Part shown: positions 52,225 to 59,597 of the stretch, piece by piece | Layout of the letters: each line of letters starts with the position of its first letter | How positions within the stretch are numbered: position 1 is the stretch's first letter | DNA from: Thermoleophilaceae bacterium | Lineage (GTDB): Bacteria; Actinomycetota; Thermoleophilia; Solirubrobacterales; Thermoleophilaceae | Direction: 5' to 3' | Length of the DNA: 64,000 nt | NCBI GenBank assembly: GCA_025928265.1 | Contig: JAICJV010000001.1 | Coordinates: forward strand, 1 to 64,000 | Notes under the pieces: generated by a model | The model's database searches: none | Told to the model about the DNA's origin: nothing | Seen by the model: only the letters and a program-made list of their open reading frames with translations | Made by a program: the position numbers and the translations under genes

Positions 52225-53534
52225 AATGGCGCCTGAGAGGCCAATTCGAGCAGCGCGTCCTCCTCGTGCGCGCGGCCGAGCAGCTGGAGCCCCACGGGCA
52301 GGCCGTCCGCGTCGCTGCCGCATGGCACCGAGATCGCCGGCTGGCCGGTGAGGGAGGCGAGCGCCGTATAGGTCGGCTGGAGCGACTCGACCGCACGCTC
52401 GCGGCCGCGGAAGAGCACCCGTTCGGCGCCGGCGGGCGACGCGGTGACGGGCACCGTCGGCAGCGCGAGGGCATCGATGCGACTCGACTCGAACAGCTCG
52501 CGCATGTGCGCACAGAGCGACGCGCGCACGCGCTTGGCATCGAGGTAGGCGTCGCGTGGCACCTCGGTTCCGGCCAGCAGCGCAGCGCGGATCGGGGGGC
52601 TGACGCCGTCGCCGCCGGCCGCCCACGCCGCGCTCGCCTCGACCACGATTGCCAGTACCGACGCCGCGACCGCCAGGGCCAGGTCGGGCGCGCGGACGTC
52701 GACGAACTCGATGCCCGGCATCCGCGCGAGAGCCTGCTCGACCGCCCCGCCCACGGCGGGATCAGCTGCAGCACAAGCTTGCCGATCGACCCCTACACGC
52801 CCGGCGACCTCTTCACGCGCGTGCGCGCGCGAGGGTCGGCGCGAGGGCGGCTTCAGCACGTCCCACGCGGCCGCCACCGTTGCGACGTCAGCCGCCATCA
52901 GGCCCACCGTGTCCTGCGTCCACGCGAGCTGCGCCACCCCGTCGCGCGTGATCGCGCCGCGCGTGGGCTTGAGACCGACGACGCCGCAGTGCGCCGCCGG
53001 GCAGCGGATCGACCCGTTCGTGTCGGTGCCGAGCGCGAGCGGCGCGATACCCGCGGCCACGGCGGCCGCCGAGCCGCCGCTCGAGCCGCCGGTGATGCGC
53101 TCCGGGTCACGCGGGTTGCGCGCCTGCGGCGTGATCATCCCGTAGGCGAGCTCGTGCGTGGCCGACTTGCCGATCACGATCGCGCCCGCTGCGCGCAGCG
53201 CATCCACCACCGGCGCGTTGCGGTCGGGCGTATGGTGGCCCGCTCGCGGTGAGCCCATGCGCGTCGGCACGCCCGCCACGTCGATCACGTCCTTCACGGC
53301 CAGCGGGAGGCCGTGCAGCCGGCTGCGGGGCCCGACGGCGCGCAGCTCGTCCTCGGCCGCGGCTGCCTGGTCGAGTGCCAGCTCGGGGGTGAGCTCGGCG
53401 AACGCGCCGATGCGGGGCTGGAGCGCCTCCGCGCGCTCGAGCGCCGCGCGCGTCAGATCGACCACGCCGACCTCGCCCGCGTCGAGCGCGCGGCGCGCGG
53501 CATGCGCGTCCGCCAGCAGCTCGGTCACGGACAC
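52218..53534 (-). CDS. Amidase (amidase-signature family)
   Basis: Ser-cisSer-Lys amidohydrolase of 438 residues. The Lys is in [14 protein letters not shown], the cis-Ser in [14 protein letters not shown] and the nucleophile region in [17 protein letters not shown], where the Asn replaces the usual Gly. It would release ammonia from an amide intermediate. GTG 53534 overlaps a tiny upstream gene by ten bases. Last gene of the crotonase-synthetase-amidase operon. Confidence 0.9.
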   Translation of the reverse strand: MSVTELLADAHAARRALDAGEVGVVDLTRAALERAEALQPRIGAFAELTPELALDQAAAAEDELRAVGPRSRLHGLPLAVKDVIDVAGVPTRMGSPRAGHHTPDRNAPVVDALRAAGAIVIGKSATHELAYGMITPQARNPRDPERITGGSSGGSAAAVAAGIAPLALGTDTNGSIRCPAAHCGVVGLKPTRGAITRDGVAQLAWTQDTVGLMAADVATVAAAWDVLKPPSRRPSRAHAREEVAGRVGVDRQACAAADPAVGGAVEQALARMPGIEFVDVRAPDLALAVAASVLAIVVEASAAWAAGGDGVSPPIRAALLAGTEVPRDAYLDAKRVRASLCAHMRELFESSRIDALALPTVPVTASPAGAERVLFRGRERAVESLQPTYTALASLTGQPAISVPCGSDADGLPVGLQLLGRAHEEDALLELASQAPFV

Positions 53535-53668
53535 GGTTCGGGCGCGAGCTCCGGCTCGGTGTCGCGATCCTCATCGAGCAGCACGTCGCGCAGCGTCCGG
53601 GCGGCGCGCTCGAGCATGCGCCGGTATTGCGCCAGCGCCTGCTCGGCGGCGGCTTCGTCGTCGCTCAT
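53525..53668 (-). CDS. Small acidic protein between acyl-CoA synthetase and amidase
   Basis: Unrecognised 47-residue product: MSDDEAAAEQALAQYRRML, then RAARTLRDVLLDEDRDTE, then an acidic Pro-rich tail ending PEPCP. One amphipathic helix is likely. The ATG overlaps the synthetase stop (ATGA) and its own stop overlaps the amidase start, so it is placed exactly as a translated coupling gene. Small GatC- or AtzG-like partners occur next to some amidases, but I see no clear similarity. It could also be a translational coupler without its own function. Confidence 0.5.
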   Translation of the reverse strand: MSDDEAAAEQALAQYRRMLERAARTLRDVLLDEDRDTEPELAPEPCP

Positions 53669-55236
53669 CGCTCCACCAGCCTGACCACCTCCGACCGCAG
53701 CACCTTGCCCATCTCGTTCGTCGGAAGCCGCTCGACCACCACGACGCGCTTCGGCCGCTTGTACGGGGCGAGCCGATCGCGCACGAACTCGAGCACCGCC
53801 TCCTCCACGATCTCCTCACCGCCGTTCCCGACGACCGCGGCCACCACCTCCTCGCCCCAGCGCTCGGACGGGACGCCGACGACCACCGCACGGGCGACCG
53901 GGTCGAAGTCCTCGAGCACCAGCTCGATCTCGCGCGGGTAGACGTTCATGCCGCCGCTGATGATCAGCTCCTTTGCGCGCCCGGTGATCGACACGTAGCC
54001 GTCGGCCGGATCGACGTTGCCGATGTCGCCGGTGCGGAACCAGCCGCCGGGGTAGAACGAGTCCGCGACCGCGGTCTCATCGCCCGCGTAGCCGCCGAAG
54101 ACCTGCGGGCCCCGCACCACGATCTCGCCGTCGTCTCCGTCGGGCAGCTCGTCACCGGCGTCACCCACCACGCGCATCTCGATGCCCGGCAGCGGAATGC
54201 CGACGGTGCCGGGCCGGCGCGGCCCGCCGTACGGGTTGGACACATCGAGCCCGCTCTCGGTGGTGCCATAGCGCTCGAGCGGGATCTGCCCGAGCGTCCG
54301 CTCCACCCGCGCCGCGAGCGCGGGCGACAGCGGCGCCGATCCGGACACCACGAGCCGGAGCGAGCTCAGGTCCGTGCCGCCGATCCCGTCCCAGGCGGTG
54401 AGCCGCTCGTAGATCGCGGGCACGCCGAGGAGGATCGTGCCGCCCTCGCTCGCGATCGTGCGGCAGATCCACTCGGGGTCGAACTTGCCCGCGATCACGG
54501 CGCGGCAGCCCGACAGCAGCGTCGCGTGGACGCCGCTCAGGCCGTGCTGGTGAAAGAGCGGCAGCGAGTGCACGAGCACGTCGCCGGCCGTCCAGCGCCA
54601 CGCGAACATGGCCGCGCGGATCGAGGCCAGCACGTTCGCGTGGGTGAGCGGGACCGCCTTCGGGCGGCCGGTCGTGCCCGACGTGTACGCGAGCAGCGCC
54701 GCCTGATCCCCGTCCACGGACTCGGCGGCGAGCGGCTCGAACTCGGCGGTCGCGGTCTCGACATCCACAACCCCCTGGAGGGCGGGCAGCTCGTCCGCCA
54801 GCTCCGCGAGGATCGCACGCGCCTGGCCGGCGGCGACCGCGATCACGGCGCCGCTGTCGGATGCGAGGTGGTGCAGCTCGCCGCGCGTGTAACTCGGGTT
54901 GGCGAGCACGACGGTGGCGCCCGCGCGCAGCACGCCCAGGTACGCCTCGACCATCGCGATCGAGCTGGGCGCGGAGAACAGCACCCGGTCGCCCGCCGCG
55001 ACGCCGTGCTCGCGCAGCAGCGCGGCGAAGCGGCCCGCCGCCGCGTCCAGCTCGCCATGCGTGCGCGCGCTGCCGTCCACGTCGAGCGCGGGCCGTTCCG
55101 GAGCGGCGGCAGCCATCGCGTGGAATGCCTCCGGCAGCGAGCCGCGCGAGAGGCGCGCGATCAGGTCGTGGGGCTCGACCGCGCAGCCGAGGTGGCGCCG
55201 CCAGGCCGCCACGCTGCGCTCGTGAAGGTCGCTCAC
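53665..55236 (-). CDS. Acyl-CoA synthetase (AMP-forming)
   Basis: ANL-superfamily ligase of 523 residues that activates a carboxylate with ATP and CoA. Motifs: AYTSGTTGRPKAVPLTH (P-loop), YGTTESGLDVSNPY, GWFRTGDIGNVDPADGYVSI (hinge region) and PTNEMGKVLRSE (C-terminal lysine). Similar in outline to malonyl-CoA synthetases, but substrate specificity cannot be read. GTG 55236 overlaps the crotonase stop (GTGA). Confidence 0.92.
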   Translation of the reverse strand: MSDLHERSVAAWRRHLGCAVEPHDLIARLSRGSLPEAFHAMAAAAPERPALDVDGSARTHGELDAAAGRFAALLREHGVAAGDRVLFSAPSSIAMVEAYLGVLRAGATVVLANPSYTRGELHHLASDSGAVIAVAAGQARAILAELADELPALQGVVDVETATAEFEPLAAESVDGDQAALLAYTSGTTGRPKAVPLTHANVLASIRAAMFAWRWTAGDVLVHSLPLFHQHGLSGVHATLLSGCRAVIAGKFDPEWICRTIASEGGTILLGVPAIYERLTAWDGIGGTDLSSLRLVVSGSAPLSPALAARVERTLGQIPLERYGTTESGLDVSNPYGGPRRPGTVGIPLPGIEMRVVGDAGDELPDGDDGEIVVRGPQVFGGYAGDETAVADSFYPGGWFRTGDIGNVDPADGYVSITGRAKELIISGGMNVYPREIELVLEDFDPVARAVVVGVPSERWGEEVVAAVVGNGGEEIVEEAVLEFVRDRLAPYKRPKRVVVVERLPTNEMGKVLRSEVVRLVER

Positions 55237-55940
55237 AGGCCCACCACCGACCCCGACCACGAGTCGCGGTTCCCGCGCCGCTCCTCGTCGAGTGCGGCCA
55301 GCACGCCGCTCGCGGTGCGCACCACCGACTTCGCACGTGCGACCGCGCCCGCGTCGAGCTTCGAAAGTTCAGCCGCCAGCGCGAGCGCGGCGGCACCCGG
55401 ATCGGCCTCGACCCGGTCGAGCAGCCCGATGGCGAGCGCCTCCTCGGCCGGCACGTCGCGCATCGCGAGGCAGAGGTCGAGTGCCCTGCCGCGGCCGACG
55501 AGCGAGGGCAGTCCCCACGATCCGACGGCAAGCCCGTGGCCGGGACCGACGAAGCGGAGCCTGGCGCCCGCGCCGCCCACGCGCAGGTCGCTCGCGAGCG
55601 CCAGCTGGGCGCCGCCTCCCACGGCGGGCCCGTCGACGGCCGCGATCACCGGCGCCGGGCTCAGCAGCATCCGCTGGTAGAGGCGGTAGAGGAGGTCGCT
55701 CACCTGCGCGCGCTCGCCGTCCGCCAGCGACAGGTCCGCGCCGGCGCAGAAGATCCCCGGATGCGCGCTACCCAGGACGAAGGCGCGAGCGTCGCGGTCG
55801 CCGAAGGCGTCCGCGAGCGCCTTCACGAGCCGGCGGTCGAGCGCGTTTCGCTTGTCCGGGCGGTCGAGCCAGAGCGCGACGACGCCGTCGCCGCGGCGAT
55901 CGATCAGCAGGCCCGAGTCAGGCGAACTCGGCAACGGCAC
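55233..55940 (-). CDS. Enoyl-CoA hydratase/isomerase-family protein with altered active site
   Basis: Crotonase-fold protein of 235 residues. Oxyanion-hole segments are conserved (HPGIFCAGADLSL and DGPAVGGGAQLALASDLR). The first catalytic Glu position has Gln (GGAQLA rather than GGxELA), and the second region reads FVGPGHGLAVGSWGL with no Glu, so water addition is unlikely in the usual way; isomerase, decarboxylase or hydrolase activity is possible. GTG 55940 starts ten bases from site E. First gene of the four-gene operon with synthetase, small ORF and amidase. Confidence 0.83.
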   Translation of the reverse strand: MPLPSSPDSGLLIDRRGDGVVALWLDRPDKRNALDRRLVKALADAFGDRDARAFVLGSAHPGIFCAGADLSLADGERAQVSDLLYRLYQRMLLSPAPVIAAVDGPAVGGGAQLALASDLRVGGAGARLRFVGPGHGLAVGSWGLPSLVGRGRALDLCLAMRDVPAEEALAIGLLDRVEADPGAAALALAAELSKLDAGAVARAKSVVRTASGVLAALDEERRGNRDSWSGSVVGL

Positions 55941-55949
55941 AGGCTGTAT

Positions 55950-55965
55950 CGTAATACGAATGTCC
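55950..55965 (+). promoter_or_regulatory. Island regulatory site E
   Basis: CGTAATACGAATGTCC, a copy of the shared site, lies between the divergent crotonase and alpha/beta hydrolase genes. It overlaps the ATG of the latter (55960), so that gene would be leaderless or start further downstream if this is a true promoter. Confidence 0.55.
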
Positions 55966-56847
55966 TACGCGACGGCCGACGACGGTGTCCGCCTTTACCG
56001 GGAGGAGAGTGGGTCGGGCATACCGATCCTCTTCATCCACGAGTTCGCCGGCGACCACCGCAGCTTCGACCCGCAGGTCCGGCACTTCCAGGACAGCTAC
56101 CGCTGCATCGTGTACGACGCGCGCGGCTACACGCCGTCGGACGTGCCGGACGACGAGTCGGCCTACTCGCAGGAGCGTGCGGTCGCGGACGCGGTCACCG
56201 TTCTCGACGCCGCCGGAGTCGACCGCGCGCACGTGGTCGGCGTCTCGATGGGCGGCTTCTGCGCTCTGCACCTCGCCCTGCGCCACCCCGACCGCCTCCT
56301 GTCCGCGGTGGTCGCCGGCGCCGGCTACGGCGCTCAGCCCGAGCGCCAGGAGAGCTTCCGCAGCGAGTGCGAGTCGATCGCGGCGGCGTTTCGCGACGAG
56401 GGCACGCCCGCCGTGGCGGAGCGCTACGCGGTGGGACCGGCGCGTGTCCAGTTCCAGAACAAGAACCGGCCCGGCTGGGAGACGTTCGCCGCCCAGCTTG
56501 CCGAGCACGACGCGCGCGGCGCCGAGCTCACCATGCTGGGCGTCCAGCGGCTGCGCCCGTCGCTCTACGACCTGCGCGACGAGCTGGCGGCGATGACGGT
56601 GCCCATGCTGATCGTGGCCGGCGACGAGGACGAGGGCTGCCTAGAGCCCGACCTCATGCTCAAGCGGACGATCCCCTCGGCGGGGCTCGCCATCCTCCCG
56701 CGCACAGGGCACACCTGCAACCTCGAGGAGCCGGACGTCTTCAACGGCGCCGTCGAACGCTTTCTGCGCCGCGTCGAGGACGGCAGCTGGGGGCTGCGCG
56801 ACCCGCGCTCGCTCAGCACGAGCGTCACGGGGATGGACGAGGACTGA
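55960..56847 (+). CDS. Alpha/beta-fold hydrolase (enol-lactonase-like)
   Basis: Serine hydrolase of 295 residues. ILFIHEFAGDHRSF is the oxyanion turn (Glu after His), YDARGYTPSD is in the strand-5 position, VVGVSMGGFCALHLAL holds the nucleophile, AGDEDEGC the acid and RTGHTCNLEEPD the His. Shape and size match 3-oxoadipate enol-lactonases and C-C hydrolases of ring-cleavage pathways. ATG 55960 gives the family N terminus but lies inside site E. Transcribed alone, divergent from the crotonase operon. Confidence 0.87.
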   Translation: MSYATADDGVRLYREESGSGIPILFIHEFAGDHRSFDPQVRHFQDSYRCIVYDARGYTPSDVPDDESAYSQERAVADAVTVLDAAGVDRAHVVGVSMGGFCALHLALRHPDRLLSAVVAGAGYGAQPERQESFRSECESIAAAFRDEGTPAVAERYAVGPARVQFQNKNRPGWETFAAQLAEHDARGAELTMLGVQRLRPSLYDLRDELAAMTVPMLIVAGDEDEGCLEPDLMLKRTIPSAGLAILPRTGHTCNLEEPDVFNGAVERFLRRVEDGSWGLRDPRSLSTSVTGMDED

Positions 56848-56866
56848 CCGCGGCGCGGCCGGTCAG
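56844..56866. terminator. Hairpin shared by two convergent stop codons
   Basis: CTGACCG at 56844-56850 and CGGTCAG at 56860-56866 form a perfect seven-pair stem with a nine-base GC-rich loop. The TGA stops of both convergent genes lie in the arms. Plausible bidirectional terminator without T-runs. Confidence 0.4.
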
Positions 56867-58131
56867 GCGACGCCGCAGACCTGCATGGCGATCGCCGCAT
56901 ATGCGCGCGCGGCCGTGGTGAGGTCGTCGATCTCCATCGCGAAGTTGCCGCCGCCGACGCTGGCCCCGGGCCCGTAGACGACGGTCGGGATGCCCGCCTC
57001 GATGAAGACGTTGCTGTCGCGCCACATGCTGGTGATCGCCTTGATCGGCCGCTCCGGCGTGCCCCCGATCACCTGCTCGTGCGCTGCCTCCACGTCACGC
57101 ACGAGCGGCTCCACGCCGGTCGCCTCGTAGCCGCGGCGGTAGGCGATCGGCTCGACGGTCACCGGGATCCCGGTGGGCGCGATGGCGGCCTCCAGCTCGC
57201 GCTGGACGCTGCGCGGGTCCTGCTTCGGCGTGATGCGCGCGTCCACGTAGAGCTGGCAGATCGACGGCGTCTTGGTGATCTTGTACGGCACCCCGCTGCG
57301 CACCGCGTTGACGCTCACCTTCGGCACGACGGTGCCACCCTCGCATTCGTAGGTGTGCTCGCGCTCGTACTCGTAGGCCCATTCCTCGATCGCCTGGATC
57401 ACCGCGGTGGCGCGCACGATGGCGTTGGGTGAGTCGGCGATGCCCGTCGGGCGCGGGAGGTAGGGCGTGTACAGCGGCGGCTCGTCGCCGTGCACGCCGA
57501 TCTTGAAGAACGCCTTGCCCGCCTCGACCCAGCAGAGCGCGAAGCTCGTGCCCTCGGCCACCACCGCCCAGTCCGCGGTCACGCCGCGGTTCACGACGTA
57601 GCGCGCGCCGGCCTCCTTCGCGATGTACTGCGGCGGCTGGAACTCGTCGACCGGCTCGACGCCGATCTCGCCGACCACCATCGTCATGACGACGTCGCCG
57701 CGCAGGCGCACGCCCGAGCGCTTGAGCGCGCGGCAGGCCGTCATCCAGGTGGCCATCACGCCCTTGTTGTTGACGATGCCGTTGCCGATCAGCCGCCGCC
57801 CCTCGCGCCAGGCGGTGTGGTGCTCGGGCGCCGCGGCCCGGGGCGTGGTGAGCGTCTCCTCCCGGGCGATCGTCGTATCGAGGTGGCTGTTGAACATGAG
57901 GCTCTGCCCGCCACCCGCGCCGGGCATCCGCGCGACCACGTTGGCCCGCTCCGGGAAGAGGGCGAGGCGGCGAGGCTCGAAGCCCTCCGCCGCGCACCAC
58001 TCGTAGACGTGGTCCGAGGCGGCGCCCTCGAGACCGGTCGGGCTGTCCAGGTTGCCGAGCGCGAGAGCCAGCTCGACGAGCTCGTCCTCGTCGATCTCCG
58101 CGAAGACGCGTTCCAGCGCGTCGACGCTCAA
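56863..58131 (-). CDS. M20-family metallohydrolase b
   Basis: Zinc-dependent amidohydrolase/deacylase of 422 residues, same length as and paralogous to the protein at 28120: FNSHLDTTIAREE, GIVNNKGVMATWM (Asn where paralogue a has Asp), MVVGEIGVEPVDEFQ, WVEAGKAFFKIGVHG and SMWRDSNVFIEAGI. The Asp-to-Asn change in NDKG/NNKG affects the expected bridging-metal residue and may alter metal use. TTG 58131 overlaps the 2Fe-2S gene stop (TTGA). Last of three genes behind site F. Confidence 0.87.
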   Translation of the reverse strand: MSVDALERVFAEIDEDELVELALALGNLDSPTGLEGAASDHVYEWCAAEGFEPRRLALFPERANVVARMPGAGGGQSLMFNSHLDTTIAREETLTTPRAAAPEHHTAWREGRRLIGNGIVNNKGVMATWMTACRALKRSGVRLRGDVVMTMVVGEIGVEPVDEFQPPQYIAKEAGARYVVNRGVTADWAVVAEGTSFALCWVEAGKAFFKIGVHGDEPPLYTPYLPRPTGIADSPNAIVRATAVIQAIEEWAYEYEREHTYECEGGTVVPKVSVNAVRSGVPYKITKTPSICQLYVDARITPKQDPRSVQRELEAAIAPTGIPVTVEPIAYRRGYEATGVEPLVRDVEAAHEQVIGGTPERPIKAITSMWRDSNVFIEAGIPTVVYGPGASVGGGNFAMEIDDLTTAARAYAAIAMQVCGVA

Positions 58132-58619
58132 GCGGCGTCCTCGGCGCCCGCCATCCGGCGCGCCGCCAGCTGCGTGGCGGTCACGATGTTCTGATAGCCG
58201 GTGCAGCGGCAGAGGTTGCCGGCGAGCGCCTCGCGCACCTGGGTGTCGTCGAAGTCGCGCGCGTCCGCGAGCAGCGGCTCGAGCGACATCAGGAAGCCGG
58301 GCGTGCAGAAGCCGCACTGAAGCGCGTGCTCCTCGTGGAACGCCTGCTGGAGCGGATGGAGCGTGCCGTCCTCGGCGGCCAGGTCCTCCACGGTCCGCAG
58401 CGAGTGCCCCTCGGCCTGGACGGCCAGCATCAGGCACGAGCGCACCGGCTCGCCGTCCATCTGCACGGTGCACGCGCCGCAGACGCCGTGCTCGCAGCCC
58501 ACGTGGGTGCCGGTCAGGCCCGCCTCGTGCCGGATGAAGTCCGACAGGAGCAGCCGCGGCTCGATCTCGCGGTCGTATGTGGTCCCGTTGATCTCGATGC
58601 TCACGCGCCGCTCGGTCAT
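58128..58619 (-). CDS. Molybdenum hydroxylase 2Fe-2S (small) subunit
   Basis: Electron-transfer subunit of 163 residues with two 2Fe-2S clusters. Plant-type cluster ligands C42, C47, C50 and C62 (HVGCEHGVCGACTVQMDG) and the second set C102, C105, C137 and C139 (QCGFCTPGF and NLCRCTGYQNI). It is the only small subunit in the window and would have to serve up to six large subunits. ATG 58619 overlaps the FAD subunit stop (ATGA). Confidence 0.96.
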   Translation of the reverse strand: MTERRVSIEINGTTYDREIEPRLLLSDFIRHEAGLTGTHVGCEHGVCGACTVQMDGEPVRSCLMLAVQAEGHSLRTVEDLAAEDGTLHPLQQAFHEEHALQCGFCTPGFLMSLEPLLADARDFDDTQVREALAGNLCRCTGYQNIVTATQLAARRMAGAEDAA

Positions 58620-59473
58620 GCCGCCGCCTTCACGATCGCGCGGCGGACCATTGCCTCGATCAGCCGCTTCCTGTACGAAGAGGAGCCGTGGATGTCGCCC
58701 GTCGGCTCGATGTCGCGGGTCGCCACGCGCGCGGCCTCGCGCGCGCTGTCCTCGTCGATCTTCTGGCCCGCGAGCGCCTGCTCGGCCTCGCGCGCGCGCA
58801 GCGGCGTATCGGCGGCGCCCAGGAGCGCGATGCGCGCCTCGCGGCATGCACCGTCGCCGTTTCGCATGACCAGGACGGCCGCGCCGCCGAGCGCGAAGTC
58901 GCCGTGACGGCGCGAGTACTCCTCGAACGCGTGCCCGTGGTTCGCCGGCAGCTCGGGCACCTCCACCTCCGTCAGGAGCTCGTCGGGCTCGAGTGACGTG
59001 GTGAGGTGCGTGACGAAGAAGTCGCGTGCGTCGATCACGCGCTCGCCGCGCTTCGAGCGCGCCTTGAAGCGTGCGTCGAGGCAGGCGAACGCCACCGGCA
59101 GCTCGGCGGCGGGATCGGCGTGCGCGGCCGAGCCGCCCACCGTCCCGCGGTTGCGGATCTGCTGGTGCGCCACCAGCTTGAGCGCGTCGCCCAGAAGGCC
59201 GCACGACTCCTGCGCGACCGGCGACTGCTCGAGCCGCGCCTGGCGGCAGAGCGCGCCGATCTGGAGCTTGCCCTCGCGGCGGCGCAGGTAGGCGAGCTCC
59301 GCTACGCGGTTCACGTCCACGAGCACCGCGGGCTGGGCGAGGCGGAAGTTCAGGAGCGGCACGAGGCTCTGGCCGCCGGCCAGCACCTTCCCGTCGTCGG
59401 CGCAGTCGGCCAGGACGGCGACCGCCTCGTCGAGCGAGCGCGGGTCCTTGTAGTCAAAGGGCGGCGGCTTCAA
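58616..59473 (-). CDS. Molybdenum hydroxylase FAD (medium) subunit
   Basis: FAD-binding subunit of 285 residues. KVLAGGQSLVPLLNFRLAQP is the first FAD loop, QIRNRGTVGGSAAHADPAAE the second, followed by the CO_deh_flav C-terminal domain (EEYSRRHGDFALGGAAVLV). The start is taken at TTG 59473 with AAGGAGGAG eight bases upstream, which gives the family N terminus KPPPFDYKDPRSLDEAVAVL; the longer frame reads through the promoter. Site F lies 33 bases upstream. The only medium subunit in the window. Confidence 0.94.
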   Translation of the reverse strand: MKPPPFDYKDPRSLDEAVAVLADCADDGKVLAGGQSLVPLLNFRLAQPAVLVDVNRVAELAYLRRREGKLQIGALCRQARLEQSPVAQESCGLLGDALKLVAHQQIRNRGTVGGSAAHADPAAELPVAFACLDARFKARSKRGERVIDARDFFVTHLTTSLEPDELLTEVEVPELPANHGHAFEEYSRRHGDFALGGAAVLVMRNGDGACREARIALLGAADTPLRAREAEQALAGQKIDEDSAREAARVATRDIEPTGDIHGSSSYRKRLIEAMVRRAIVKAAA

Positions 59474-59505
59474 GGCGAGTCTCCTCCTTCTCGCAGAGGC
59501 GCAAT

Positions 59506-59521
59506 AGTAATACATTAGACC
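59506..59521 (+). promoter_or_regulatory. Island regulatory site F
   Basis: AGTAATACATTAGACC, a copy of the shared site, 33 bases before the TTG start of the FAD subunit. It is one of two copies in this divergent region; the other is at 59567. Confidence 0.55.
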
Positions 59522-59566
59522 AAGGCACAGCAATGCGTGGTCTGCGCACGGGCGAGGCGGTTGCAT

Positions 59567-59582
59567 GGTCGAACGTCATACG
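59567..59582 (-). promoter_or_regulatory. Island regulatory site G
   Basis: On the minus strand it reads CGTATGACGTTCGACC, 14 of 16 identical to site D. It lies 15 bases before ATG 59598 of the sensor-regulator gene and overlaps a further upstream ATG (59565), which I therefore do not take as the start. Confidence 0.5.
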
Positions 59583-59597
59583 AGTAGCATCGCTGCG

